38,035 nt of DNA. Origin: a virus. The position numbers and the translations under genes were made by a program. The stretch is from the IMG/VR virus record IMGVR_UViG_3300022752_000182, positions 1-38,035 of that record; one strand, given 5' to 3'. How positions within the stretch are numbered: position 1 is the stretch's first letter; every line of letters starts with the position of its first letter. Shown here piece after piece: positions 1 to 10,364 of the stretch. Under the pieces are notes generated by a model. It did not search any database and had not been told where the DNA came from. It was given only the letters and a program-made list of their open reading frames with translations.

Positions 1-2
1 GA

Positions 3-1310
3 CCAGAAGGGGGATGGAAAGAAGACTCTGATACCTGGCGTGTTGATACCGTCTATCTGGGTAACGATGCTCGTGATTCATCTGAAAAAGACCCGACTAT
101 CCAGGCACTCGGTATGGGGGGTCAAATTTATGGTGCCCGTGCTGATTTAATTATTCTTGATGACTGTATAACCACAGCCAATGCTCACGAACACGAGAAG
201 CAGATTAACTGGCTACAGAAAGAAGTTATTACCCGTTTGGGTAAGAATGGAAAGTTGCTGGTAGTAGGGACCCGAATTGCGCCGAATGACTTTTATAAAG
301 AACTCCGCGACCCGAAGCATTGGTCAAGCGGCAAAAGCCCATTTACGTATATGGGTATGCCTGCTGTTTTACAGTATGCTGATAAGCCGAAAGACTGGAC
401 TACGCTCTGGCCTAAATCGGATGTTGCCTGGGATGGCGATGCGGACACCCCAGATGAGGAGGGACTATATCCTAAGTGGGATGGTCCGACCCTTGCACGG
501 CGCAGAGGCGAAGTTACTCCGTCTACGTGGGCTCTTGTATATCAGCAAGAAGATGTAACTGAAGATTCTATATTCCCACCTGAATTAGTTCAGGGTTCTT
601 TAAATGGAATGCGTAAGCGAGGTCCGCTAAGACCTGGCGCTGCAGGACACCCTGCTCAAGTTGAAGGCTATACCGTAGTTGGGTTTGACCCTGCTATGGG
701 TGCTGGTCGTGCTGCTTTTGTGGCTATGACTTATAACAGGATGGACGGAAAGATTTATGTGTTGGACTGCTTAGATATGGCAGAACCAACTCCACAGAAG
801 ATTAGGCAAGCAATTGAAGAGTTTGTTCAGAAGTATAAACCGCAAGAACTCCGCGTTGAAATCAACGCCCATCAAAAAGCCTACGCCCTTGACTCAGACT
901 TACAACAATGGCTGGCATCTTATGGTGTTCGCCTCAATGCTCACTTCACTGGAAAAAACAAATGGGACACAAACTTTGGTGTCGCATCTATGTCCACACT
1001 TTTCGGAACGACAAGCAATGGCAAGCATCAAAAGAACAACACCATTGAACTCCCTAGCACTGAAGGTTCTGAAGGACTTAAGGCTTTAACACAACAGTTA
1101 ATTACTTGGAAGCCTGATACCAGAGGTAAGACTGACTGCGTTATGGCGTTGTGGTTTGGCGTTATTAGATGCCGTGAGTTTATGCAACAGAATTCTGTGG
1201 TGCAAAGGTATGCCCATAATCGTTGGGCTACAAGAGCGCAAGCACAGAAACGTTATAGTGTTAATTTAGATGAGATGATTGCTGAGCAATGGCAGCAGAC
1301 ATACGGATAG
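3..1310 (+). CDS. terL: Terminase large subunit (5' truncated)
   Basis: The reading frame is open to the left window edge (first full codon at base 3), so the gene begins outside and about 435 residues are visible. A Walker B-like segment LIILDD lies near residues 49-54 of the visible part and is preceded by GGQIYGARAD, the usual context in terminases. The C-terminal half has an RNase H-like nuclease pattern: GFDPA (first acidic residue), LRVEINAHQ (second) and KTDCVMALWF (third). The Walker A motif is missing because it lies upstream of the window. The enzyme drives ATP-dependent DNA packaging into the prohead and cuts the concatemer. It sits directly before the portal region, as expected. 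The 5' truncation is a window effect, not a mutation. The assignment is confident from motif order and context. Confidence 0.93.
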   Translation, partial: PEGGWKEDSDTWRVDTVYLGNDARDSSEKDPTIQALGMGGQIYGARADLIILDDCITTANAHEHEKQINWLQKEVITRLGKNGKLLVVGTRIAPNDFYKELRDPKHWSSGKSPFTYMGMPAVLQYADKPKDWTTLWPKSDVAWDGDADTPDEEGLYPKWDGPTLARRRGEVTPSTWALVYQQEDVTEDSIFPPELVQGSLNGMRKRGPLRPGAAGHPAQVEGYTVVGFDPAMGAGRAAFVAMTYNRMDGKIYVLDCLDMAEPTPQKIRQAIEEFVQKYKPQELRVEINAHQKAYALDSDLQQWLASYGVRLNAHFTGKNKWDTNFGVASMSTLFGTTSNGKHQKNNTIELPSTEGSEGLKALTQQLITWKPDTRGKTDCVMALWFGVIRCREFMQQNSVVQRYAHNRWATRAQAQKRYSVNLDEMIAEQWQQTYG

Positions 1311-1316
1311 GAATTG

Positions 1317-2348
1317 ATGGCTAAGCCACCGCTTAATAAGGATGTTAAAGAAGTCATAAAAGAGATTTCTAAAGCGCCTTTTGGAAAAGCATCTAAGCCT
1401 GATAAGTCTAGGCCGATGTTGACTATTGCTGAAACTTTAGAAGCAAAAGAAGCACAAACAAAGACTGCACCAGTTACTATTAAAAAACCAGCAGCCGAAC
1501 TTACTGCTAAAGAAAAAGATAAAGCAATTAAACAAATTGCTAAAGAACGCGGTATAAGTTATAACCAGGCTAAAGAAGCATTACGTAAAGAACTTGCAAC
1601 TGCTCCTAAAGCAACACCTGTAAAACAACCTACAGTTACTTTGCCAAAGGGTATTCCTTTTCGTTCAGAGATAGAAGATGTTGCCCCGCGTGCTGTAACG
1701 TATAAAGGTAAAGTTGTTTATTTAACTCCTGGTCAGATTAAAGCAATGGGGTTAACGGCTGATTATCCTGAGTCAACTTTTGTTGGTGGAGAAATAAAAC
1801 CTAAAACACAATATGAAAGAATTACTGGAATTAGCCCGCTTAGCAGACAAATAAAAGATGTTGAGTCTGTTAAAGAAGAAGCAAGATTACGGGCCGAAGC
1901 ATTAAATGATTGGAATAATCAAGCCCGAGCCGCTGCTACAAATCCAGAAGTTAGAAGCCCAGCAGAAGCGTTAGGTAAAGCAACCCCAGATTCTGCTAAG
2001 GCAGAGTCTTATGCTGAAAGACTTTTTCAAAAGGCTTATAAAGAATTATCGCCTAAAGAGCGCAAAGATATAAAAATAATTATAGAAGAAGAAAATAGGC
2101 GAGCACAAAAAGTAACTCGTTCTGTTGTAGGTGCTCAGATGGATGAACAAAAAGTAGTTCGTCCAGGAGTAAAAAAATATCGTTATAGTGCTAAGCCAGG
2201 GGCTGTTCCAAGAATCCCTTTGCCACCATCACAACTAGGTGGACTTAACGCTTTAGGGTTTATAGGTATGGCAGCAAGTGCATTTTTTAGTTATATGTTA
2301 ATGGCACAACAAGAACAACAAAGACTACAAGAAGAAGCGATGAATTAA
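1317..2348 (+). CDS. Unknown Lys/Ala-rich protein with C-terminal membrane segment
   Basis: I do not recognise a family. The protein is about 343 residues, strongly charged and Lys/Ala/Glu-rich through most of its length. A helical segment near residues 60-85 (KQIAKERGISYNQAKEAL) could be a small helix-turn-helix. Near the C-terminus (about 311-331) there is one hydrophobic stretch, LNALGFIGMAASAFFSYMLM, followed by a Gln/Glu-rich tail, so a tail-anchored or membrane-interacting virion protein is possible. The start is taken as ATG 1317, because AGGA at 1309-1312 is well spaced for it; an in-frame TTG at 1314 is too close. It begins 6 bases after the terminase stop and precedes the portal, so a packaging or head-vertex role is plausible but unproven. 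Confidence 0.8.
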   Translation: MAKPPLNKDVKEVIKEISKAPFGKASKPDKSRPMLTIAETLEAKEAQTKTAPVTIKKPAAELTAKEKDKAIKQIAKERGISYNQAKEALRKELATAPKATPVKQPTVTLPKGIPFRSEIEDVAPRAVTYKGKVVYLTPGQIKAMGLTADYPESTFVGGEIKPKTQYERITGISPLSRQIKDVESVKEEARLRAEALNDWNNQARAAATNPEVRSPAEALGKATPDSAKAESYAERLFQKAYKELSPKERKDIKIIIEEENRRAQKVTRSVVGAQMDEQKVVRPGVKKYRYSAKPGAVPRIPLPPSQLGGLNALGFIGMAASAFFSYMLMAQQEQQRLQEEAMN

Positions 2349-2350
2349 GG

Positions 2351-4111
2351 ATGGCAATGTTATCAATAGAACAAATCTCAGCCCGTGTTGAGAACTTACG
2401 TCAACGTGCTGCAGAGCGCGATTCGCGCCAACAAGATGTTCTTGCTGTCCGTAAAGGACAGATTGCAACTGTATATCCAGATTTCTTTCCTGAAGGTGTA
2501 GATGCAAATGTCGTTGCAAATTTTATTGATATTGTTGCGAGAGACCTTTCCGAGGTTATGGCGCCATTACCGTCAGTTAACTGTTCGGCGGCGAATCAGG
2601 CTAATGACCGCGCTCGTAAGTTTGCTGACACCCGCACTCGTATTGCTACTAATTATTTTGCTCACTCGGACTTACAAGTCCAAATGTATACAGGAGCCGA
2701 TGTATACATAACATTTGGTTTCGTTCCTTTCATAGTTGAATTGGACGAAGAAGCAGGGCTGCCGCGTATCCGTATAGAAAACCCAGTGGGCGCTTACCCA
2801 GAGTTTGACCGCTATGGACGCTGCATTGCCTTTGCAAAGCGTTACTATATGCCTGTTGGAGAAGTTGCTTCACAGTTCCCTGAGTACGCAAATATCTTAC
2901 TTGGCAAAGAAATGTACAAGTCTGATATGACAGCACAGATTGAAATTGTTCGCTATTACGATAGCGAGCAGTCTGTGTTATATGTTCCTGAGCGCAATAA
3001 CCTATTGCTATCTCACGCCAAGAACCCTATTGGCAAGATGATGGTTGTTGTTGCTAAGAGACCATCTATTGATGATGAGATGCGTGGTCAGTTTGATGAC
3101 GTGCTCGGTATTCAGTTGCTTCGCAATAGGTTCGCATTACTTGCGATGGAAGCAGCGGAGAAGTCCGTGCAAGCACCAATTGTTCTGCCTTCAGATGTCA
3201 ATGAACTTGAAATGGGTGGCGATGCTGTTATCCGCACCGCTAACCCTGCTGGTGTTCGCCGTGTTGATTTAAATATTCCACCTGGAGCATTTACTGAACA
3301 GGCTTTACTACAGCAAGAACTAAGAACAGGAACACGTTATCCAGAGGGACGTACTGGAAACATTGATGCCAGCATCATCACGGGACAAGGTGTGCAGGCA
3401 CTTATGGGAGGCTTTGACACACAAGTCAAGTCTGCTCAGGCTATTTTTGCTTCAGCGCTACGCGATGTTATTTCCGTATGCTTTGAAGTTGATGAAAGAT
3501 TCTTTGATTATGAAAAGACTATCCGTGGTGTAGATGCTGGTAGCCCATACCAGATTACCTACAAACCTAGCAAGGATATTAAGAAAGACTACTCAGCCGA
3601 TGTCCGTTATGGAATGTTGGCAGGTCTTAACCCAGCACAGGGTCTTATCTTTATGCTACAAGCATTAGGTGGCGGTTTGATTTCAACAGACCTTGCTATG
3701 CGTGAATTACCATTTGGTATTAACGTAACTCAAGAGCAAGAAAAAATTGAAATTGAAAATATGCGTAAGTCGTTAGTTCAATCTTTGCAAGCCTATACTC
3801 AGGCTATCCCACAGATGGCTATGCAAGGCGGCGACCCATCAATGATAATTAAGAAAATTGCTGATGTTATTAAATCACGCCAGAAAGGCGTGACCATTGA
3901 AGATGCAGTAGAGGAAGTTTTTGCACCCGAAGAATTACCTCCTGCTGGTCCTGCCGAACTAATGGTTGAGCAAACGTCCCCTGCTCCCGCTGGCGCTCCA
4001 GTAGGAGGCGCTTCTCCTGAAGGCGCCCCGCCATCACTACAAACATTATTGTCTAACTTAACGTTAGGCGGAAAAGCAAGCGCTAGCGCAAGAACTTCTA
4101 CTCGGAGGTAA
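2351..4111 (+). CDS. Portal protein
   Basis: Portal proteins form the dodecameric ring at the packaging vertex through which DNA enters and leaves. This ~586-residue protein follows the terminase and has the usual composition: a helical N-terminus, a central alpha/beta region (YITFGFVPFIVELD, IENPVGAYPEFD, then an aromatic-rich stretch), and a helical region with GTRYPEGRTGNIDASIITGQ, resembling the portal wing/stem transition. The last ~50 residues are Pro/Ala/Gly-rich and probably flexible. ATG 2351 directly follows the upstream stop; a second ATG at 2357 has better spacing from AAGGA (2347-2351) and may be the true start. The gene ends in the ribosome-binding site of the next gene. Assignment rests on size, order and fold-like patterns rather than an invariant motif. 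Confidence 0.82.
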   Translation: MAMLSIEQISARVENLRQRAAERDSRQQDVLAVRKGQIATVYPDFFPEGVDANVVANFIDIVARDLSEVMAPLPSVNCSAANQANDRARKFADTRTRIATNYFAHSDLQVQMYTGADVYITFGFVPFIVELDEEAGLPRIRIENPVGAYPEFDRYGRCIAFAKRYYMPVGEVASQFPEYANILLGKEMYKSDMTAQIEIVRYYDSEQSVLYVPERNNLLLSHAKNPIGKMMVVVAKRPSIDDEMRGQFDDVLGIQLLRNRFALLAMEAAEKSVQAPIVLPSDVNELEMGGDAVIRTANPAGVRRVDLNIPPGAFTEQALLQQELRTGTRYPEGRTGNIDASIITGQGVQALMGGFDTQVKSAQAIFASALRDVISVCFEVDERFFDYEKTIRGVDAGSPYQITYKPSKDIKKDYSADVRYGMLAGLNPAQGLIFMLQALGGGLISTDLAMRELPFGINVTQEQEKIEIENMRKSLVQSLQAYTQAIPQMAMQGGDPSMIIKKIADVIKSRQKGVTIEDAVEEVFAPEELPPAGPAELMVEQTSPAPAGAPVGGASPEGAPPSLQTLLSNLTLGGKASASARTSTRR

Positions 4112-4113
4112 CT

Positions 4114-4365
4114 ATGGCACCGCGGAAAAAAAAACCACAGCGCACACGTAAACCGCGTACTGTAGCAAATGAAGAATACACAGAGTTAGAAATGTATTGC
4201 ATTTGGCTTAATGAATACTATAAGTCTTTACTTAAGGCAGGATTTAGTAGCGAGTTAGCGTTAAGTTTTGTAATGGAAAAATCTTCTTACCCAAGTTGGG
4301 TAGCGTATAAAGCGCCTAGCGAAGAAGAATTAAAAAAATATCTAGATGAAGAGGACGAAGACTAG
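4114..4365 (+). CDS. Small unknown protein, basic N-terminus and acidic C-terminus
   Basis: An 83-residue protein of unknown function. The first ~17 residues are almost wholly Lys/Arg/Pro (MAPRKKKPQRTRKPR) and the last ten are acidic (DEEDED end), with an aromatic helical middle (YCIWLNEYYKSLL). That charge asymmetry suggests a nucleic-acid or partner-binding virion component. A near-consensus ribosome-binding site, GGAGGT at 4104-4109, overlaps the portal stop codon and sets the ATG at 4114. The stop overlaps the next start by one base (TAGTG). It lies between the portal and the giant protein, so a structural role is likely. Confidence 0.82.
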   Translation: MAPRKKKPQRTRKPRTVANEEYTELEMYCIWLNEYYKSLLKAGFSSELALSFVMEKSSYPSWVAYKAPSEEELKKYLDEEDED

Positions 4366-4745
4366 TGGCAATTAGAGAAGAAGTTTCTGGCATTGGGTCT
4401 ATGTCTAAGCGAACAGATTTAAATGTTTCTAAGCAACCTGTTAGATATATTTCTGGTATGTCTAATATGGGCCAAACAACTGGACAAGAAGTTCTTGACC
4501 AGCAATCAGGTGCACCTATGGTTGCTGTAGAAACACCTGTTGCTTTGCCACCAATTGTAGATTTTACTGCACCAACCCAATTTAAAAATGAACCTATTTC
4601 ATCTGGTGCTAATTATGACCCTACTACACCAAGTTTATCGTCAGTCATCCCACAACCTGTATCAGCCTTAACCACCATAGAAAAGGCTTTGCAGTATGAC
4701 ACTACAGGAGTATCCGAGTTTCTTTACAACAGAATGAATAGATAA
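4365..4745 (+). CDS. Small unknown virion-region protein
   Basis: A 126-residue protein beginning at GTG 4365, which shares one base with the stop of the gene before it, a sign of translational reinitiation. The sequence is low in charge after the first 25 residues and rich in Thr, Ser, Pro and Gln, with PVALPPIVDFTAP in the middle; it looks mostly extended or disordered. No known domain is recognised. It lies directly upstream of the giant gene and is separated from it by only 3 bases, so it may be a chaperone, a linker or a minor component of the same internal structure. This is inference from position alone. Confidence 0.75.
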   Translation: MAIREEVSGIGSMSKRTDLNVSKQPVRYISGMSNMGQTTGQEVLDQQSGAPMVAVETPVALPPIVDFTAPTQFKNEPISSGANYDPTTPSLSSVIPQPVSALTTIEKALQYDTTGVSEFLYNRMNR

Positions 4746-4748
4746 CCT

Positions 4749-7700
4749 ATGTCAAACCAAGGTTTTATTCCAGTATCTATTGATTTAGATACTTTAGAAA
4801 CTACGCCAGAAATGATTCAAGTTAGAAACGCTGGCGCGTTTACACCTGAAGAGTCTGCCCGTTGGAATGGTATGGCTAGGTTAACAAACCTTAATACCTT
4901 TTTAATGACCGACCCTGATATAAACAATGCAAGAAATACTTTTAATGCTTTAGACCCTACAATACAAAAGGCTTTAATTGATTTTAATCCAGAGGCTGAG
5001 TATGCCAAACTTGATGAAAAAGGGTTTTTAAATAAGTTTAAAAAGAGTTTTATGGAAACAGGGATAGTAAGGTTATTTAGAGAACCTTTGCCTACCCTTG
5101 TATCAGCAGGCCAAGCCTATGTAAGAACTGTAGAAAATACCGCTCTTAACGCTTTAGAGTTTAGCAAAAAAACTAGAGAAGCAGGTTTAAGTCTTTTTGG
5201 CGGACCAGAGGCAGTTGAGAAAGCAACTAATCCTGACTATTGGAGCGAAGGTTGGAATGCTTACAATAAATGGAATGAAATAGAAACAGATAAATTAGAT
5301 AACTTTTATAACAGAGCAACTGGTGTATTTGTAAGAGGTATTCTTGACGGAAAAAATCAACTAGAAATTTTTCGGGAATATGGTGCTATTGATGAAGATA
5401 TGGTTAACATATATTCTAAATTTGGAACACCAGAGTTTGATGAAATTGCAAATCGCTACTCTCGCCATAAAATAAATCTTGGAAGTAAGATTGTTGATTG
5501 GGCAGGAAGATTTGCTCCGTTAAAAGAAAAACCAACTGCAACCGATACTTTACGTGAGGCTATTGCTCTTTCTGTTTTAAGTATTGGCGGTATGCGAAAT
5601 GTAGCAAGAAATAAATATGGCGAGTTTGTTTCAGAAAAATTATTTAAACCTGATGAGTATGGAGACCCAGGTGTTGGTTTAGATATAGTTGCTCTTGGCG
5701 TAGTAGACCCTTTAACTTATGTTACTTTTGGTGGGTCAAGAGGTATGGCCCTTACTGCGTCTGCTAAATCAGCAGCAGAATTACAAAATGCAGCAAATGC
5801 TGGAGCATTAATAAGAAGCGTAGAACAATTATTTACCGACCCTGCATTTGCTACTAAAAATAATAATTTTATTAATGACCTTAATGTTTATAGAGATGCT
5901 TTAAATAAAAAAGATTTAACTACTGCTGGGGCTGCAAGGGTTAAAATATCACTAGACCATCCTGAATATGATGACGATGCTTGGTTGGGTTTGCTTGTAA
6001 AAAGCACTGTTATTAAGGGCGACAAAGAAGTTCCTATTACAGATATGGATACTTTTTTTGAGTTTTTTAAATCAGGTCAATACGTTAACTCATTAGTAAA
6101 TGGAACCGTAAACAACATTATTACTGCCCGTGAAGGCGTGGTTGCTTTACAGAAACGTCAAAATTTATTTGTTAATAACTTAAGAAAATATAGCGCTAAA
6201 ATATTTCAAGGTTTAGATACTGGTGTAGTAATAGGTGCCAAGCCTATGCCTAATGAAATTGTAGATACTTGGGTTGATTTTGAAAAAACAATCTTGGCAA
6301 GACCTGTTTTAGATGTTGCTGGCGCCCCCGAAGAAATGCTAGATGTAATTGTTAAAAATGAAACTTTACTTAAAAGCCTTACAAGACCAAAAGAATATGG
6401 CATTAAAAATGTTAGAAGATTATTTGGCGAGTTGCTTACAACAATGCCTGCTTCTCGTGGTCAGATTTTTTGGTCAGATGCCCTTGTTGATAAAGGTTTA
6501 GATAACTTAAGAAAATATGCACGTCTTATTACGGGAGATAGATTACGTGCAGAATTTATAACTCAATTATTTAAATCTTCAACCAGGAACGAACGAATTA
6601 ACATAATGTATAATTTGGATAAATTATACTTACAGGAAATAGCAGGTGCTAGCGCTACAAACAAAGGCGTTGAACTTGTAGAAAGTATTTTAAACTCTAG
6701 ATATGTTGGTTCTGAACTAGCAAGCGTTGCTAATTATTTAGAAGACGTTCCAGATATATTTAAAAATCTTGACGAGATAGATACTTTACCACCAGGGCCA
6801 AGTGCATTTATGCATTTAACGGATGGTATTACACTGTTTGATTTTGATGACATACTGCAAAAAGTTTATGGCAGTATGGGCAATCCAGGAACAAGAGCGG
6901 TAAGTTCTACTCAATTTAAATATGGTCCCACAACATACAAAAACATATTTAAAAAACTTGGATATTTATGGTGGACTGGTTCTACAAATAACGAAATATC
7001 CAGAATGATAAATCGTGGTTTAGTATTTCTTTATCTTTTTCCTAAACTGGGTGTTAAAACTGCAGTTGATGAGGCTACTGTTTTAGCCAATGTGTCTAGT
7101 CCAGATTTGCTGGTTAATGGTATTGCTGGCAAAGGCCGCGCTTTAAGCAATATTAATATTGCTATTAAAGGCGATACTAGTTTTCAAGGCCCAGTAAAAT
7201 CAATATTGCTTGATTTATTTGGAAAAAATCCTGCTAAGTTTGCAGAGGCTGCACAGCGCAAGGAATTAACTTCTATGAAAATGGTAGAAATTCCTTTAAG
7301 AGACCCAGATACTGGCAAAGAAATAATTCAAAAAGAACTTTTAACTGCTGAAGAGTTTTTTGGTAAGCCACCAGAGGAAATTTTAGTAGACGCAGCCGTT
7401 GCTAAATATGGAAAACCATTATCTCCAGAAGAAAAACAATGGTTTACTGAACATTTTGTGTTAGAGAGTGACACAGTTAGTGATGCAATGATTGGTTCAG
7501 TTGTAGGTTCTACCTATGGCGATTCATTGGCACCAGCAACAAGGCTTGCTAAAGATATTTATGGCAAAAGTCCACTTACTGAAGCATTTGATTCTTTAGG
7601 ATTAAAGGTTTTATCCAAGCCATATTTAATTAAAGCAAATCAATTAGACGAATTTCAAAGACAGTTTGCTCAATACAGTTATTTTTACAAATTGTTTGCT

Positions 7701-10364
7701 AAAAATGATAAATACAATGTAGAGCCTACTCGTATATTTATGAATAATAATGCTTTGAAAACTGAAAAAGATGTTGAAGAGTTTGTAAAAGATATGATGG
7801 GTTGGTTTGGTTGGATAGAACAACCTACTGCCAAGAGTATTGCTAAAGCAATAAAGATAAATGATGAGTTTGGGCAAGTTCAACAACTTCGTGCTGCTGG
7901 AAAAACAGAAGAAGAGATAAGTAAGATAATTATTAAAAATATGGCTATTGAAATGCGCTATGTTTTTCACGGAGGTTCAGGTTACAACCAAGCATTGGTT
8001 GATTTGCTACGCAAAAAAGCCTCAGAAACTGTAGATAAGATTTTTAAAGCGCAAGAAATTTCTGATTATAAGATGTTGAAGCGTGAACGTGCAGGTGTTC
8101 AAGAGGTAGTCACTGATGCCGAATTAGCAAGAAGACAGAAATATTATCGTGAAGCAACTGCTTGGAGAACAATAGTTGGAAAATTAAATTGGGAAGAATT
8201 TGAAGAAGCAACTAAAGGTTTTGTAATCAAAGGTGCAATTAAAACAGATGTTGCTTTTCCAGAAGTATTAAAAGTTGCTAAAGAAGCAGGCGATATTAAG
8301 TCTGTTGCTACAAATGCTATTGCTACAGGGTTTAGATTAATGGACCGCACCAGCAATGACTTGACACGTTCTGATGTATACTTTTTAAAAATACTTGAAG
8401 AAAGAGGAAAGTTAAAAGCAAATCAAGAACTATATACTGACTATCTTGTTTCTCAAGGCGTTGATAGAGAAAATGCTTTAGTGCAGTCTGCTGCTGTAAT
8501 GGCTAATCAGGCAAGACATAATGCAGCAAACGATATGTTGAAGTATGTAGATAATCCTACATTGCGTTCTCAATTAGCATTTAATATGCGAATAGTTGGT
8601 CGTTTTATTCGCGCTACTGAAGATTTTGGTAAAAGAACTTTGCGTTGGATGTTGAAACATCCGACATCTATTCCTTATAGAATAGGTCATATAAGCCACG
8701 CTACCGATGGTTCAGGTATTACATACACAGACGATGATAACAATACCTATGTAGTAATTCCTAATGATGGTGTTTTTTGGCAAGATATAGCACCAGCAAT
8801 AGTAATGCTTGGAACACCTCAAGGATTATATACTTTAGGAAAAATAGGTGTAGGCGGTTTACAAGGTCAATCTATTAAAGATAGTCCGTATTGGGGTTTC
8901 TTTAAACAAGTTGAATGGAATCAGTATACATTAAAATTGTCTATTTTAAACCCATCTCTTATGGAGGCTTCTGGTGTTTATACACTACTAGGTCCTAACA
9001 TAGGACTGCCTGTTATTGGTATTAGAGATTTTCTAGTAGGTAGATTAGCCCAAAGTTTACAAAGCCCAGAACTTGCTCAGTTTGGTTTGTCAATAGATAA
9101 TATTTTATTAGGTGAAATTTCAGACGACACTACAATTTGGCGTTCAACAATTCCGCCTGCTGTAAATAATTTTATGAAATCCCTTGACGGAGAATATAAA
9201 GATAATCAAGGTGCAATTGCTGCTTATCAGGCTATTGCTTATATGCAATATATTAATCCTAAAAAAGCAGAAGACTTTTTAAATGACACTGGAGATGTAG
9301 ACCCAGCCAAAGCACAACAGTTTTTAAATGAATGGCGAATTCAAGTGGCTAATGTGCTGGCACAGAAGGCTGGATTTAATACAATATATGGTGCGCCTTT
9401 AGCGCTAGGTACTCCTGGTATTTCTAAATATTTAAGAGATAACGGAACTGTTACTTTTACAAAAGAATATGGCGACATACTTAGGGCTGTATTAGATTAC
9501 AACCAAGAGAATGGTTTCTTTATTAAAGACCCATATGCAACAGCAGTTTCTTTACACGCTCTTGAAAGACCTGGCAAATTAATATTTCAGGTTCCTAAAA
9601 ACCTTAGAGAAACAGGTATAGCAATAAACTATACAATGGAAACTTATCTTTGGGGTGTTAAGAATAGAAAGTTTATAGAACAATATCCTAATGCTAGTTG
9701 GATATTTGCTCCTAATGTTGGCGAGTATGACCCTAGGGTAATTGCTTATATGGAAGCAGCAGATATGATTCCAGAGGGCAAGAATGCATTTGATGATAAT
9801 AATGCAGCATTAAGGTCTTATATTGAAAGAACTACTGTTGCTAAACAGTTGTATGAGTATTATCAGTATGATAAAGAAGTTGAAAGATTACTTAATGACC
9901 CTAATAATCCCCGCAGAAATTTTGTAGACTATCGTACTGAAATAATGCGGAAGGCTGATGTAGAAAAAGAAGCCTTAAAATTAAGCAACCCTTTATTAAA
10001 ACACGTATTAGAAACACAACAAGTTATAACTACAGAAACATTAAGAACTAATTTTAATGAGTTAAAAACAATTGTTAATCAAAATCTTTTTCCAAAAGAA
10101 GTAGGTTTAGATACTAGAGATTTATTAAAAATTATGGTTCGTTCTGCATCTGAGTTACTTGTTGTTACGGAAAACAATGCAGTGGCTAGACAGTATTTGG
10201 GAGATACAGAATTACGTCAACAGGTAGAAACTATGTATTCTCAATATCAAGATATTGCTAGGCAGAATCCTATTTTGGGCGAAGCCTGGACAGCAATTAT
10301 TAAACCAATGCTAGATAAAACATACGATTACCCACTTCAAGTAGTCAGAAAGCCTGGTGATTAA
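4749..10364 (+). CDS. Giant (1871 aa) probable internal virion / DNA-ejection protein
   Basis: The largest gene of the window, an uninterrupted 5.6 kb frame. No catalytic motif is recognised; in particular I see no clear transglycosylase ES...GIPQ pattern or RNA polymerase DxDGD pattern. It is mainly helical and charged, with amphipathic or hydrophobic stretches at about residues 310-335 (LDIVALGVVDPLTYVTFGG), 757-775 (RGLVFLYLFPKLGVKTAV) and 1345-1370 (IAPAIVMLGTPQGLYTLGK). Short-tailed phages carry large internal proteins (T7 gp15 and gp16, P22 gp16, for example) that leave the head and form a channel in the host envelope. Size, amphipathic segments and position between portal and scaffold fit such a role, but this is inference. 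No strong ribosome-binding site precedes ATG 4749. The codons are very AT-rich compared with the capsid gene. The stop overlaps the next start (TAATG). Confidence 0.85.
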   Translation: MSNQGFIPVSIDLDTLETTPEMIQVRNAGAFTPEESARWNGMARLTNLNTFLMTDPDINNARNTFNALDPTIQKALIDFNPEAEYAKLDEKGFLNKFKKSFMETGIVRLFREPLPTLVSAGQAYVRTVENTALNALEFSKKTREAGLSLFGGPEAVEKATNPDYWSEGWNAYNKWNEIETDKLDNFYNRATGVFVRGILDGKNQLEIFREYGAIDEDMVNIYSKFGTPEFDEIANRYSRHKINLGSKIVDWAGRFAPLKEKPTATDTLREAIALSVLSIGGMRNVARNKYGEFVSEKLFKPDEYGDPGVGLDIVALGVVDPLTYVTFGGSRGMALTASAKSAAELQNAANAGALIRSVEQLFTDPAFATKNNNFINDLNVYRDALNKKDLTTAGAARVKISLDHPEYDDDAWLGLLVKSTVIKGDKEVPITDMDTFFEFFKSGQYVNSLVNGTVNNIITAREGVVALQKRQNLFVNNLRKYSAKIFQGLDTGVVIGAKPMPNEIVDTWVDFEKTILARPVLDVAGAPEEMLDVIVKNETLLKSLTRPKEYGIKNVRRLFGELLTTMPASRGQIFWSDALVDKGLDNLRKYARLITGDRLRAEFITQLFKSSTRNERINIMYNLDKLYLQEIAGASATNKGVELVESILNSRYVGSELASVANYLEDVPDIFKNLDEIDTLPPGPSAFMHLTDGITLFDFDDILQKVYGSMGNPGTRAVSSTQFKYGPTTYKNIFKKLGYLWWTGSTNNEISRMINRGLVFLYLFPKLGVKTAVDEATVLANVSSPDLLVNGIAGKGRALSNINIAIKGDTSFQGPVKSILLDLFGKNPAKFAEAAQRKELTSMKMVEIPLRDPDTGKEIIQKELLTAEEFFGKPPEEILVDAAVAKYGKPLSPEEKQWFTEHFVLESDTVSDAMIGSVVGSTYGDSLAPATRLAKDIYGKSPLTEAFDSLGLKVLSKPYLIKANQLDEFQRQFAQYSYFYKLFAKNDKYNVEPTRIFMNNNALKTEKDVEEFVKDMMGWFGWIEQPTAKSIAKAIKINDEFGQVQQLRAAGKTEEEISKIIIKNMAIEMRYVFHGGSGYNQALVDLLRKKASETVDKIFKAQEISDYKMLKRERAGVQEVVTDAELARRQKYYREATAWRTIVGKLNWEEFEEATKGFVIKGAIKTDVAFPEVLKVAKEAGDIKSVATNAIATGFRLMDRTSNDLTRSDVYFLKILEERGKLKANQELYTDYLVSQGVDRENALVQSAAVMANQARHNAANDMLKYVDNPTLRSQLAFNMRIVGRFIRATEDFGKRTLRWMLKHPTSIPYRIGHISHATDGSGITYTDDDNNTYVVIPNDGVFWQDIAPAIVMLGTPQGLYTLGKIGVGGLQGQSIKDSPYWGFFKQVEWNQYTLKLSILNPSLMEASGVYTLLGPNIGLPVIGIRDFLVGRLAQSLQSPELAQFGLSIDNILLGEISDDTTIWRSTIPPAVNNFMKSLDGEYKDNQGAIAAYQAIAYMQYINPKKAEDFLNDTGDVDPAKAQQFLNEWRIQVANVLAQKAGFNTIYGAPLALGTPGISKYLRDNGTVTFTKEYGDILRAVLDYNQENGFFIKDPYATAVSLHALERPGKLIFQVPKNLRETGIAINYTMETYLWGVKNRKFIEQYPNASWIFAPNVGEYDPRVIAYMEAADMIPEGKNAFDDNNAALRSYIERTTVAKQLYEYYQYDKEVERLLNDPNNPRRNFVDYRTEIMRKADVEKEALKLSNPLLKHVLETQQVITTETLRTNFNELKTIVNQNLFPKEVGLDTRDLLKIMVRSASELLVVTENNAVARQYLGDTELRQQVETMYSQYQDIARQNPILGEAWTAIIKPMLDKTYDYPLQVVRKPGD

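Noticed and set aside
7644-7970. Leftward 108-residue open frame inside the giant gene
   Set aside because: AT-rich antisense frame with Phe/Ile/Tyr-rich nonsense composition, no coupling and no ribosome-binding site.
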